Source: Agrypnia vestita
Taxonomy: Eukaryota > Arthropoda > Insecta > Trichoptera > Phryganeidae
DNA length: 64,000 bases
Direction: 5' to 3'
NCBI GenBank assembly: GCA_016648135.1
Contig: JADDOH010014793.1
Location: 1 to 64,000 of the forward strand
How positions within the stretch are numbered: position 1 is the first letter of the stretch; each line of letters starts with the position of its first letter. Below the pieces are notes generated by a model. That model was not told the origin of the DNA and made no database searches. It saw only the letters and a program-made list of their open reading frames with translations. Positions 29,310-40,807 of this stretch are shown here, in pieces. Made by a program: the position numbers and the translations under genes.

Positions 29310-29470
29310 TTTTTTGGGTCGCAATCCTAGGATTGGTCTGCAACAAGGACTGTATTTCTCCACTCCTCTCTGTCACCTGCCAGCCTCTTCATCTCTTGGT
29401 AGGTGCTACATCGCACATCTCCGATAATCTGGTCTGCTTACCTTGATCTCGGGCCACCTCTACGATTGTT
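29310..29470 (-). pseudogene. LINE C-terminal fragment
   Basis: The minus strand encodes GGPRSR..KQTRLSEMC-type and, in another frame, RLAGDREEWRNTVLVADQ. The order GRPRTRW.DQI..D......Q..KRLA.DR..WR is typical of LINE C-termini. It is short and frameshifted. Confidence 0.45.
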
Positions 29471-29479
29471 GTCTTCAAT

Positions 29480-29846
29480 TGTCATACACTGTCTTACGGT
29501 ATACATAAATAAAGCTAGCCTATATTATTCAATTCATATTATTCAAGAATCACAATAATTAATTAATGGTCATGGAGATATTAAAGCACAATTAGACTCA
29601 ATTTGTAAATGGAACAATTAATCGAGTGACTCATAATAAGTACAGCGAGTATTTATTTTTGAATAAATAAATTGTAACCCAGCAAATGGGGTGTTATTGC
29701 CGACTAGTCAGCACTATATATAGCGAGGAATAATAATTGAGTACACCATCTCTCGACCATAATTAGGGTTGCCACTCATACTTTATTATAAAGTATTGTA
29801 CGTTAATTCGAGTAATTGTACTCTATACTTTATGAGAAAAATAAAG
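29480..29846. other. Unassigned AT-rich sequence
   Basis: No features were recognised before the left end of the pogo-like element. Confidence 0.25.
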
Positions 29847-30375
29847 TAGGGGAGGGTGGGGCGTGTTGTGACAGGGGCAGGTTGTGACAACACGTTTAAA
29901 ATTCGTGCCTTTTGACTTAGCGTTACCCGCATAGATTCATTTTATGTAAACTCCTTAGCGTCAGTTGCTATCAAAGTATTGGAGCTGTGCAAGATTTCAT
30001 TAAAGTTAAACGATAAAGTTTGATTTTGAGGTACTAAACTAACTTTTTCTGCACTAACTCCAAGTGTTCTGTTGTTTTACCAATACTAGGTGAGTTATTT
30101 TACATTTTATTTACCAAATGTTGTGTCTTTTGGCTATATTATCAGCAATAAAAGAAAACCTTGCGGTAAATAAATTCACTTGCGTAGACATTTTAATATA
30201 AAATGATCGTATGGGGCGAGTTGTTACAAAAATGTGGGGGCTAGTTGTGACAGTCACAACTAGCTTTGAAATAATTAAAATTTTATTTTTAATAAATGAT
30301 TATTAGATGTGAAACTGTACAGTTCAATTATTATTTTTACTTTACTTTTTTTATTCGTTTTTTCAAGGATTTAAA

Positions 30376-30660
30376 ATGGAACGAAATTACATAAAAAAAA
30401 CGAAGAGGGGTGAAATTCCCGAAAGTGTTTACGAACGTACTGCTGCTGAGATGGAGGCTACAAAAGTGTCTCTTCGAAAAGCCGCAATGTCTTTTGGCGT
30501 AAATTATATGACACGAAAACGATTCATAGATAGGAAAAAAGCCCGTTCATTTGTAAATTCTAAGGTAGGCTATTCCAACCCGGGACAAATTTTTACCCAT
30601 GCGCAAGAAAAAAACTTGGAGATTACATTGCAAAATGTAGCAAAGTTTATTATGGTTTGA
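30376..30660 (+). pseudogene. Pogo-like transposase, N-terminal psq-type HTH remnant
   Basis: The frame starts MERNYIKKTKRGEIPESVYE. Residues ~15-55 give AAEMEATKVSLRKAAMSFGVNY, a Pipsqueak/CENP-B-type helix-turn-helix as found at the N-terminus of pogo/Tigger transposases. A second DNA-binding region starts (ARSFVNSKVGYSNPGQIFTHAQEKNLE), but the frame stops at 30658. Beyond a frameshift the other frame continues (GLTIADA, LVYEYACQNMIKIPENR) to about 30735, after which the catalytic domain is absent. Confidence 0.75.
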
Positions 30661-30992
30661 CCATAGCTGATGCGTAAAAGCTTGTATATGAGTATGCATG
30701 CCAAAATATGATCAAAATTCCCGAAAATCGGATAACACCATTAAACACCAAAACAAATCTGGCCTTAAGCTCATCCAAGAAAAAACCTACGTAATAGAAA
30801 GAAAATTAAAAGCGTAATTTTAACTGACTCGCCAATAAAAAATTACTCAGAAATGGAAGATAATCTAAGAAAGGAAAAGAAAGGCGAAAAGATGCGAAAG
30901 CGTAAAATCACAAAAAGAACTAAAAAAAACAAGCAGCCATTAAAACAAAAGCGGAAATAAAGACAAAACTACACAAAAAAGAGACTTTTGGA

Positions 30993-31247
30993 GTGAAGAA
31001 ACGAATTCTAGTGTCATTTTCATCCAGCGAGACTGAAGAGGAGCCACGTATCATGGAAACTGATGACAGCGATGCAAACGAAGATGAGCAATGCATTTAT
31101 TGTAAAAATCCTTATTCTAATGATATTTCGGGTGAAAGGTGGGTGAGACACATAAAATGCCAAAGATGGTGTAATGAACTATGTGCTGGAGTGGACGAAT
31201 TCACTCAAGATTTTATTTGTGACTTTTGTTTGACTGGCGAAAAATAA
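30993..31247 (+). pseudogene. Pogo-like transposase, C-terminal zinc-finger remnant
   Basis: 84 codons encode an acidic stretch (SSSETEEEP ... DDSDANEDE) followed by a Cys/His finger: CIYCKNPYS ... GERWVRHIKCQRWCNELCAG ... DFICDFCLTG. The C..C ... W..C..C..W.H..C ... F.C..C pattern is the PHD-like C-terminal finger often found on insect pogo/Tigger-type transposases. A lysine-rich linker (30870-30960) precedes it in broken frames. It may still be translated, but it has no catalytic partner in this element. Confidence 0.7.
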
Positions 31248-31666
31248 TTTTAATTGATTACAGAATTTTCTTACCACAGTTAATAAGAATACAAATTACA
31301 AAGTTTATTTGTTGATAGTTAATTATAAAATATATTACTACTTGTACTATTAATTATTATTCACAATATTTGTTTTGTTAATTAAATTATTTAAATACTC
31401 AACATTATTTGACGATTAGTTTGTCACAACCTGCCCCACCCTTGTCACAACTGACCCCTCCGGTGGGGCAGGTTGTGACAATTCCCATATTTTGAAAAAC
31501 CGTATTTTGTTGCGTTGTCCTTTTGGTGACATTTCCAATAATGCTAATTTTTTATAGGTGAAGAATTGTTTGTTTCAACTAAAATGTAATGTTTTTGATA
31601 TTATTAAAGATTTATCCACAACACCTTTTTTCACAAATTAGTCACAACACGCCCCACCCTCCCCTA

Positions 31667-32371
31667 CGTGAAAATACTTTATTTCACATGATTTGATTTC
31701 TCTGGGATACATTTTACTTATAACATACAAAAAAAAGTTGATCGTAGAAATTTTTGCGTAAACGGAACGAAAGTTACCGGGATCGATGACGTTATCGATT
31801 GTTGCCGAATAGGTTCGATAATTGACGATATACCCTGTGGCGGTCGCCACATAAACGCTCGTTTTTTAATGCAACCTAACCTCAAATGTCAACATAGTCA
31901 ATGTATTTGTAAAAATGTCTTGTTTGTTTTGTGTAAGGCGGATTGAGTGCAGTTAAAATACGATTAATTGGTTTTATAGAGTTTTTTCTGTGATGAATAG
32001 CAAATGGCGAGACGAAAGAAACAAAGCGTCTCTGAATCTAATAAAAATTAATGACTTATTTACTTTAACTTAAATAATATAAACTGCAAATATGCTGTTC
32101 AGTAGTAATGATAATTATTTGTTAAAAGTTGCTAAAAGTAATGAAATATATGTTTATAAGCAAAATAAAAAAGTAAAATAAATCGTACTTTATTTTGACA
32201 CAATGTACTTTTTTTTCTACCTTTAATAACCAATGTTTTTTGTTTGCACAAAAAAGGTGGCAACCCTAACCATAATATCAGACAGGGCAGGCTAAGACAG
32301 AGGAGCGTATGGTTCCCTATCACCTTAGATAGAAGGAATTAGTTAGATTCAACAATGGATTGAGTTAATTT
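31667..32371. other. Unassigned AT-rich sequence
   Basis: No gene or repeat assigned. Short minus-strand frames (31638-31850 and 32132-32323) have no domain. Confidence 0.25.
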
Positions 32372-32530
32372 TCAAAAAGTCATTTATTTCTCTGCTAATA
32401 TTTTTTGCGTACCTACATACACATAGCTAGTTTCTATTCACTTGAGTTCATTTTCGAAAAGTCATTTATTTCTCTGCCAACATTTTTTGCGTACCCACAT
32501 ACACATAGTTAGTTTCTGTTCACTTGATAT
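32372..32530 (+). repeat. 82-bp tandem duplication, two units
   Basis: gtcatttatttctctgc occurs at 32379 and 32461, followed in both by a tttttgcgtacc.acatacac block. The units differ at a handful of positions. Confidence 0.8.
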
Positions 32531-33860
32531 ATTTTTTTTCATGTCAAAGGTCGTTTCAATTTTTAATTTTTCCAAGGAAACCAGAGACCATCAGAATATA
32601 ACTAACGTAAATTTCTTAGTACACAGTGTGGTTCCACGGCTGTTCTCCACTACGTTTGACTTGTTAAAAAAATTACTTAAAGCTTAATAATTTTGAAACA
32701 ATTATGAAAAAGTCAAATGATATAATAAAAAGTATAATTCCTTAGAATATAAGTCGTGCTTTATAACAAAAAACGCATTTACTTGAAGAGACTCAATTCG
32801 GAACGAATTAAAAAAAAACCTTTAAAAGAAGTTTTCATTATAAATTCTTTATAAAATAACAATTATTATAAAATAAATTCTTTTTACAACATAACTTTTG
32901 TTTTGTAGCAATTTCAAATAAAGAGATAAATTCTGGTGTCCACGATTTAAATAATTTTAAAGTAGTACCAGAAAGTAGGTTCCTGCCCGAACATCTGCGA
33001 TAATATTGTATTTTTTTATGTGCGACCCCAAATGCACGAAAGATGCATTATCATCTACATCAACTCGATGTGCAAAATTTCAGCTCGATTGGATGGCAGG
33101 AAGTGTGTTAATTTTTACTTCCAAGATATTTCAACACTCAAGAACGGCTGTGAAGTTAATACGAAGGATTTAAAAATAACGTCTAATAAAAAATATATTT
33201 AATTTACTAAGGGGTTTAATTATAAAAGAATAAATACTTTCAAATTCAAATGTTTATTCAATGTTCAATGTTACAAATGTTTACAGTGTTTACAAAATAA
33301 AAAAATAAGCTTTTTTTCATTGTTGCTGAGAGTCTTGGCAGCAAGTAAACACTAAATTGATTTGACGCCCTGCTTGCTACACTAGTAATTTACTGTACTA
33401 TAGCAGACAGTGCTTTTCCAGTAGTATAATGTTCAAGAATATTTATTATTTATATAACATTTGTGAATCAATCTTATTGCCAATTAAAATTAAGTAATAG
33501 TAATAATGAAATGTTTACAATTTAATAATGGTGTTAATTAATTCTATTATAGACAAAGGAAAAAAAAATGATCTGAATAGGATATTAATAAAATAAAATA
33601 AAACAATTAAAAGTATTTAAAAAGATGACAGTAAATGTTCTTGTAGGATTAGTATATTTTAAATTTAGTTTATATCATGGCTTTTAATAGGTTTTGGACA
33701 TGCTTCCTTCCCTTTTCATGCAGCAAGAGTTTCACTTTAGAAGAAAAATACGCGAGACTATGGCTAGATGTTTTATGTTTAGTGTTAAGAGTTTAACTGC
33801 AATATAAATGTGTCTTAAAGATATGCGTCTGCAAGTTGGTCTGCAATAGCTCGCAATAAC
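32531..33860. other. AT-rich sequence, nothing recognised
   Basis: Mostly AT-rich. A stretch at 33070-33110 resembles the caaaatttcagctcgattgg block of repeat R1, but the remainder does not match. No gene is visible. Confidence 0.25.
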
Positions 33861-34300
33861 AAAACACGATGTGGAGTCACTCATCCATGCGTGAAGTGAA
33901 GTGAAGAAGTGAAGCGCTCGCAGTTCGGGAAGACGAGACCGACCGCTGCAACTCCGTATTGGAACAATAACCCGCTAACCAGCTAGTCCAGTTCTCACGG
34001 GCAGACGATGCGGGCAGCTAACTACCACATGGCATGTGATATCGGGAGCTCCGCTACCTCGCCAGACAACGGTTTGCCGAAACCGGACGTGACGCCGAAA
34101 GGTGGTTAGATTTGATGGTCTTATAATAACATGACCGACTGTCTAAAATTTACGCTAGTTTCGTGACTTCCGGTTAACGATATCACCACACTGCGGAGTA
34201 TAAAAGGCATGGGAAAATTGGACCCCGCAAATGTTTAAATATTTAATGTGACACATCGTTGACGCAAATACGTCATATCAATTCCCAGGATGAATAAAAA
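33861..34300 (+). promoter_or_regulatory. GC-richer patch with TATA-like box
   Basis: A GC-richer island in AT-rich DNA carries tataaaag at 34199-34206. Direct gaagtgaagtgaag-type strings occur at 33893-33920. No reading frame follows, so this could equally be a retroelement LTR. Low confidence. Confidence 0.25.
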
Positions 34301-34559
34301 ACACCGCTATTTTTGAAAATATTTATTTATTATAAGCGGAAAACTAAGAGTACAAATAAAAATAAGTTTGTAAATGAGCATTAAATAAGAGGACCCACCG
34401 CATACCCAGCCATAAGCACACATTTGCATAAACGCACACACACAGATCTGCACAAAATGATGTGCGATTTTTTTTTCAAAAAATATTTGTTTTAACTTAG
34501 CATCTCGCGATATGACAAAAATTCTGCACATCCCAGATCCACCCTGGTATATTTATTTT

Positions 34560-35045
34560 ATTTGTTTATTACTATTTAGGTAGAATATACATTTTTTGGT
34601 TGGACTGTGCCTGTCTCACTAGAAATATCTATGTTGAGACAGGCATAGTTAACAATAGTATGTAGATACAAAACATAGTATGAAGATATATAGTAAAAAT
34701 AATTATTTGTGTTTGTTGAAGTATTGTATATTAAAGTAACATAATAAAAAATATATAAAATTATAGTGTGTGTTAGTGTGCATATTTTATATCATTATAA
34801 CCCTTGTTTCGGATCCACTGTTTAATTTTGTATTTTATGTTAGGGTTGTAAATTGTGGTTAGCTTAATTGTCAGGTTAGGTTAGGTTAATTCATCAAGTA
34901 TGTAATTAAGTAATTTGGGTTCAAAATAATTAAAGATCCTTTGTCCATACGTAGCATGTAACATGGAGGTGTGTAGATTAAGATTGTTTGAGCGTGTTGT
35001 GATTATTGTTTGAGTTGGTTTAAACTGTGTATTTTGTGTTTTTAT
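34560..35045 (-). mobile_element. CR1/Jockey-group LINE 3' end, uninterrupted copy
   Basis: The AT-rich tail lies at 34550-34575, the conserved hairpin at 34609-34644, then the 3' untranslated region and C-terminal coding remnant to ~35045, all on the minus strand. The order matches the copy at 25100-27721 without its insertions. A short TTAGG run (about 34873) interrupts it. Confidence 0.6.
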
Positions 35046-36809
35046 ACTCGTACATACGTAAAGGCTACATTATAAAGAAAGAGCCACGACCAGGGGAGTA
35101 TATAAAAGTTTTAAAATCATGGATTGATGAATTGAAGACATCCTAACCACCCAATTTGGTGTTGAACAAATTGGATGATTTATAAAAGAGTTTTGCTGGG
35201 CGTTAGTGTTACAATGTGAAAGGCTCAAGGACTAGACCGATCGAGTGGACCTTCCGCTAAATGAAAATTTTTAGCATTAAATTTTTTTTTTCTCATATAT
35301 CGTATCTTCTACCGAATATTTTTTCAGGACTTGAAATTTTATTAGTGACGCAACGTTCTTTTTTTGATTTTGGGTTTTTATATTTTGCGTGATTTAAAAC
35401 AGATCTTGTATAATAAATAAATAAAAATAGCTAATGATGTACATAAATCTAGAAATTCAGGAAACAATGTTACTTTTGGAATAAAAAATAATGCACAATC
35501 TGTTTTAAATAACGCAAAAATTAAGATCACAAAATTAAGCCCTAATAAGGCGAAACGTGTCTCACAAAAATTAAACAAGTAGAACTAAAAAACATATGTG
35601 TTTTTATTTTCCTATGTGTGATTATGTTATTTTTTCGTCCGAGTTCTAATAAATCTACCTCCGAAACAATAAATAATAAATTTCTATATAATAATATTAG
35701 AAAAATTATAAGAGGAAAGTAAACATAATTAATGATAGAGATATTATGTAGTATTTGTATCTCTTTAGTTATCTTCACGTGGATGAAGTAAGTTTTCACA
35801 AACAATACAAAGAAATCACGTGTATAAGGTGTGCTTCAATAAATTTAGCAAAATAACAAACTACTATCGCCATTTTATCACGACTCTGACCTAAAAACAC
35901 AACACTAACACTCTATAGCGCGTCAAAGCAGACATTATTGACGGAGATAATTATGGAGAGACTTTAGTTCCCGACAAAATTCTTGACTTTGAAAGAACAC
36001 TTAAGTCTATAATTAATTATAATGAACAAAATTAGAACCCTTGTTGCCGTCTAACCTAATTCCACATAACTTTACATAAAACAAAAACAAATTTTATCTT
36101 CAAAATAAATAATTGGAAGCCTGTATAATTCATTGATGAAGTGACGATAATACTTATGATCATTAATTAGAATAAAAATATAATTTGCTTTTCTCGAAAC
36201 AGAGGTAGTAAAATATAATATAAATATATTATTTAACTCACGTAAAGGTAACAAACTGAATACTTTTCACTCAATTTAGGAATTATATTATGTATTTAAG
36301 TATTTCAAGTTAAAACCTATAACTAAAAATTAACAAGAAATATTACCTTTGCCTCTGCCGTTACTTTTACTAATTGGGTTGACATCTGCTTCCCAAAACA
36401 TAAAGACAAAATTAATTGATTCTTGCCTGTTAAGATTACAGGCGAAGAAGTAAACATATTTGAATTATTAAGTTATCAGATTAAGCATAAGTTATTTTGC
36501 GGTTTTGGTGGATTCTAAGTTATTCGTATTTTATCCCTAATTGTTGACTCGACTGTTGAATGGCCGTCTGCCGTGTATAATTGACTTATAATGAGTTATT
36601 TAAGAATTAGCTTAATGGTTCAAAAGAGCCAATTAAAGTTCATTTAGTATAAAACCCGAACACAAGGTAACATGGTAAAAAGGAACATTTAAAATTAATT
36701 TAACATAAGAATTAAGCCTATGAAAGATTTACTTTTTCTTCCCTTCTAAATTCTTATATTTCATGGTTGTATAATATTATTACAGTATATTACTTTTATT
36801 AATATACTA
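35046..36809. other. AT-rich sequence, nothing recognised
   Basis: This is long AT-rich DNA with short frames lacking domains. Near 35549 a ccctaataaggcgaaacgtg string loosely resembles a PLE tail motif but lacks an intact core. Confidence 0.25.
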
Positions 36810-37090
36810 ACTGTAACCTGTCAAAAATGACGGAACATTGGTTCGCGTCTTTGCCAAGCCCTAGTATATATTCATAATATCTTTTCGACGCTCCACGGAG
36901 AGGCGGCGGTAGCATCGGTAGAACGGCCGGTTCGGGTTTGCTGGCTCAGGGTTCAAGCCCCATCTCCGGCCGTTTAATTTCGTTTTTTTAACCGTGAATT
37001 CGAATGAAATTACAAACGTTACACGAAGATACGGGGATAGACAGACGGACGGATGGACGGACTGACAGCGAAATTATTATGTTGGATTTC
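36810..37090 (+). repeat. Dispersed SINE-like repeat, copy 3, with tRNA-like boxes
   Basis: The end blocks ctgtaacctgtcaaaaatga and gatagacagacggacggatg follow the order of the copies at 4566 and 23697. Inside, 36906-36960 contains tagcatcggtagaac (A-box-like) and gggttcaagcccc (B-box-like), about 40 bp apart, which suggests a pol III promoter derived from a tRNA. The arms do not form a clean cloverleaf. Confidence 0.45.
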
Positions 37091-37259
37091 TTTCGAATTT
37101 AAGATACAATATTTACACAATTTAAATTTAATGCAATATAGATAAATAAGTAGTTATCACAAGAAAGTTTGTGAGCATTCATTGCAGGAATTATGCGCAG
37201 AGAGTGTAAAACGAGAAAGGTAAATAAAATAATTAAAAAAAAATAGTTTTCACATTATA

Positions 37260-37720
37260 TATTTTGAAATTATTAACATGTTTCAGGGCCAATGGTCCTT
37301 TCGTCAGGATACATACAATGTATACAAACAAATTAAAAATCAAAAATCGTATAGACAATAAAAACATAAAAAATAAAATATGGAAATGAATAAATAATTA
37401 ATTACTAACATGAAAACAAGATTAAAAGATAAAAATTTAAAGTAATAAGGACCTGTTCAGTTATAATTCAAGATGCTATCTACACTTTTTCTTATTTCCG
37501 AAATTTCTACCGTAATTTTGTATAATTTGTATGTTTAATTTATAAACCCTTATTGAAATCAAAATAATGATCCACACCCAAAAGACGATTCGAAAATTGG
37601 AAATAATTATTGCTAATAAACACCTTAAGTGTTTCTTAACTCTAACATCAACATTTCTACACGACTTTCCTATACACGAGTACAAATAATTACAATCATT
37701 ACAAATCAATTAATAATACC
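37260..37720 (-). pseudogene. Third Penelope-like element, GIY-YIG remnant and tail
   Basis: The minus-strand frame at 37709-37476 reads MICNDCNYLYSCIGKSCRNV, then DVRVKKHLRCLL. C.DCN..Y.G...R....R...H is the PLE-type GIY-YIG start with its Cys motif; a two-residue disruption splits Y-IG. The later part (YKLNIQIIQNYG) is frameshifted. About 160 bp downstream in the same orientation is a hammerhead-like core (37275-37310). Family differs from the other two PLEs. Confidence 0.55.
37275..37310 (-). ncRNA. Hammerhead-like core in third PLE tail
   Basis: The minus strand gives CTGACGA, a stem II (AGG.CC around ATT with GG.CCT), GAAAC and the palindromic stem III ACATGT followed by U. Adjacent stem I pairing was not found, so only the core, stem II and stem III support this call. 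It is likely decayed. Confidence 0.4.
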
Positions 37721-37904
37721 CGATTTTTTAAAAGAATCATCCTTATCCTTATTATTTAATATGTATTTTTTAAATTTATTATTTATTATTAGCTGTTTGA
37801 ATTGAATTCGGTATTTCTTTGACTACTACATTTGAAATTTGATTATTTATAAATATGATTTTTTTCCAATGCTTTTCGATATCAAATATTGGAGGGTAAA
37901 CAAA

Positions 37905-38432
37905 AGTAACCCATAAAAACCAAGTTTTTATTATACTCCCTTTCTTTGTAAAATGTAACAACAATTAAAGACGAATTAAAACATAACATAACACTAAACT
38001 TACAGGAATTAAATATATTTCTAAAATGTCAGATGTTTTGAGCTTTGATAAGAAACTTCATGCTTTGAAGATTAAATTCTAAAAACATCAGTCAATTTAG
38101 ATTTCAGAAATTCGTAGTGAAGTACCTATTATGTATACCGACGGAGTAATTCAAATTTAGAAAATAATTCGCGACGTTATCGGGCCGCCGCGCTTTTCTA
38201 ATGATTCCAATTTGAAAAAACTAATAAAATTTCTAAAAATTCGAAATCATACTATAATTATTATTTTTTTTTAACGAAAATTTGATAGATCTTCTTGATC
38301 ATCGCCACGAGTCTGCTTGCCAAGTTTCATCACGGGAAAAGGGTCATCAGGGGAAATCGATCCAAAGTTTTTTCGACGGCAAGCCGGCAAGCAAGCAAGC
38401 AGACGCCACGAGTTAATAATATAAAGGGAGTA
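37905..38432 (+). repeat. Dispersed repeat R1, long form (copy B)
   Basis: It opens aaaagtaacccataaaaacc and closes gacgccacgagtta...gggagtaaaaa, with the accgacggagtaattcaaat centre. It is near-identical in order to copy A at 19105-19645. No TIR symmetry between its two ends. Confidence 0.75.
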
Positions 38433-38859
38433 AAAAAAGTAAAAGGTAAATTAACACATTATGTGTGGAAAAAATGATGTAACTATATATTTAGCATTTT
38501 ATTAAATGTGTCTTGGGTCTTGGCACCTTATGAGAATTCAATATGTGTTAGTGTATTAAAATATTATCATTGCAATATTACTAATGGCTATATTGAACGA
38601 TATTATATAATCGGTTTAATTAAAGCATATTTATATTAATTTTCTGGAGGTGTTGATATAATACCCGCTCGCGAGTAAATAGAGAGCGAAACATCTGTAG
38701 CAGAGTAATGACAGGCTTCTCGGAACGCGTTCATTAGCTTTTCATGTAATACTCTGCATCAACTAGATTAATGAGTTACCGGAATTACGCTTATAGTAAA
38801 TATTCTCTATTACTATGCTCTAATTACGCATTTAATTTTAACTGTATTGAACGTACATC
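38433..38859. other. Unassigned AT-rich sequence
   Basis: No gene or repeat assigned. Confidence 0.25.
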
Positions 38860-39580
38860 TCATAATATTGTAATGAAGTGGCAAATAGAAGGAATCGCGC
38901 ACACTTTGGAACACTATCGAATGCTCTAGAACAGCCTACAGCACTCTAGGATTATCTAGAACATTCGGAAGATGCCTGGAACAGCAATGGGAACCTTTTC
39001 TTAAACAATGGAAAGAAAAATAATCTTCTCGAGTTCAAAAGACCAGCGTATCGCGTGTACAATTGCAATTGAGTTTTTTGTTTTAACATTTCTATCGGTG
39101 CGAAATAAGCCGCGAACGACGGCCGGTGTGGACAGTCGTGGAATTTCGGAGTAACAGATATGAAGCGAAATAATAGAGCGAAGTAGACCTCTTCATTTAA
39201 GAAAGATAATCGAAATAGTATGTGTTAGCCGTGCACATGACGCACATTATTTCGTTGTGTTGGTGTTTATGGGCACAAAAACCAACACAACGAAACAGCC
39301 TCGTGTGCACGGCTTTCACATACTACTTCGATTGTCTTTTTTATGTGAAAATAAGTCTACCTAAGTGTCGAAAATAAATGCGACAACTACGTGCAAGAAT
39401 TGGATGAAATGTTTTAACGATTTATAAATAAAGTGTTCATAGACGAGAGATAAATTACGAAATAGTGTGATTTCAAGAATAGTGTATTAATTTAATTCCT
39501 CTTATGTGACTTTGTCAATGTAATAAAATAATTATTCACTAATTAATAAATCACTAATTAATAATCACTCGTGACAATAT
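38860..39580. mobile_element. Possible LTR-like segment interrupted by a foldback element
   Basis: It contains ctctagaac / ctagaacattc strings reminiscent of the GAA/TTC units at the window start, a GC-rich patch (39105-39140), and an end ctcgtgacaat like the cgtgacaat that closes 42400-42666. The foldback element at 39194-39350 splits it. Boundaries and identity are uncertain. Confidence 0.3.
39194..39350. mobile_element. Foldback (palindromic) MITE, copy 2
   Basis: Inverted arms catttaagaaagataatcga... and ...ttcgattgtcttttttatg enclose the same taagccgtgc-like and tttcgttgtgttggtgttta blocks as copy 1 at 4817-4976. The loop is gggcacaaaa-like. Confidence 0.7.
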
Positions 39581-39701
39581 TTTGAGTATTTTAATTTCCT
39601 AATGCACTCGTACATACACTGCGGTCTACTTATGCAGGAACTAATATTAAAATAGCGATAAAAAATTAATTTGTAAGAATTGTGATAAAGAAAACATCAT
39701 A

Positions 39702-39703
<2 letters not shown>

Positions 39704-39743
<40 letters not shown>
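39704..39743. repeat. (TA)20 microsatellite
   Basis: About twenty uninterrupted TA dinucleotides. Confidence 0.95.
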
Positions 39744-39748
<5 letters not shown>

Positions 39749-40129
39749 GATAAAAGTGCAAACTTATTAAATTTCATATCTGCAGAGCACTTTGAAACAT
39801 GTAGGTATATAATTAATTGCATTGTTGGCGTACACCACTGTACTGAGTTGTCATCAATTGTTTTTACTAACCTCATTAATATAATTATTTTAGATGTAGT
39901 TTCATCTATTTTTCAAACATGAATTATAATTTATATAGTAAAGACAAAGTATTTTACCATTTGTAAAATAACGTAAAGGAAAGTTTTTGTGTGATGCAAT
40001 AAATTTGAGTGCACAGAAAAATAATTAAGAATATCAAAATAACAAAATCAGTAAATTTAATTATAGTGTCAGTTAAGAAAAATGTAATAATTATGTAAAA
40101 AAGGCGAGAGTGTATTTTTTATGTAACAT
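39744..40129. other. Unassigned AT-rich sequence
   Basis: No gene or repeat assigned before the next hAT element. Confidence 0.25.
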
Positions 40130-40302
40130 TCTAGACCAGTGGTTCCCAAATTATGGGTCGCGACCCACTGGTGGGTCGCGATCGAATGTTAGGTGGGTCG
40201 CAGTCACAACACCGCGCAACACGTCTCGCCCGGGTCATGTCATGTTTATTATAGAAAACGAATTGCAACCAGATGTCAATTTAGTGTCTGCATTGTCATT
40301 CA

Positions 40303-40745
40303 TTGTCAATGTCAACAGAGTTGAAAAATAACTTTAACGCTTACTTCGAAGACAGGGTCAAACAGTTCGACAGGATAAACTATATTTGTAATCCATTTCA
40401 AGACGACATACTGACTGAAATGTTAACAAAAGCAAGTGAAGAGCTTATTGATTTATCGGAAGATACGTCGCTAAAAATACTTTTATCGCAAGCAATTAGC
40501 AAAATTCTGGCTATTGGTTGCTGACACTTATCCCTGCTTATCTGACGAAGCCATGAAAATCCTCCTCCCCTTCACTATCAAATAGATATGTGAAGTATGA
40601 TTTTCTGCCATGGTTTCTATTAAGACTAAATACATAAATAAATTGGACGTATCGAATTCACTGCGATTAAAAGTGACTGAAATTGAAATCGACGCTAAAG
40701 CCGTTGTGACAATAAAAGGGCAACAAATGCATCCTTCCCATTAAA
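40303..40745 (+). pseudogene. hAT transposase C-terminal remnant (ZBED5/FAM200-like)
   Basis: The frame at 40303-40521 encodes ELKNNFNAYFEDRVKQFDRI, NYICNPFQDD, SEELIDLSEDTSLKILLSQA. After a shift the text continues as ADTYPCLSDEAMKILLPF, then FSAMVSIKTKYINKLD. This order (WI.NPF ... ELIDL..D..LK ... YP.LS..A...LLPF.T.YLCE..FS....IKTK.R..L) is the hAT dimerisation region of ZBED5/FAM200-like transposases. Expected TTYLCE is replaced by a stop-containing run. The catalytic core is absent. Confidence 0.7.
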
Positions 40746-40807
40746 ATATCACATACATATTAATATTTTTCGTAATGAAAAATTTCAATTATATTTTAAC
40801 GTTTTTC

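Larger units (their letters stand above)
29849..31664 (+). mobile_element. Pogo-like DNA transposon with internal deletion (1816 bp)
   Basis: The inverted ends ggggagggtggggcgtgttg and the complement (caacacgccccaccctcccc) are flanked by TA (29847-29848 and 31665-31666). Subterminal copies of a ggttgtgaca / tgtcacaac motif recur on both sides (29865, 30245-30262, 31428-31485 and 31640), probable transposase-binding repeats. The transposase is reduced to an N-terminal DNA-binding part and a C-terminal zinc finger; the DDE catalytic core is missing. Confidence 0.85.

Noticed and set aside
35549..35575. Additional hammerhead-like motif
   Set aside because: ccctaataaggcgaaacgtg resembles a PLE tail but lacks the CTGANGA core string, and no stem I or III pairing is evident.
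36895..36975. Functional tRNA gene
   Set aside because: A-box- and B-box-like strings are present, but no seven-pair acceptor stem or proper anticodon arm can be formed. It is a SINE-type promoter at most.
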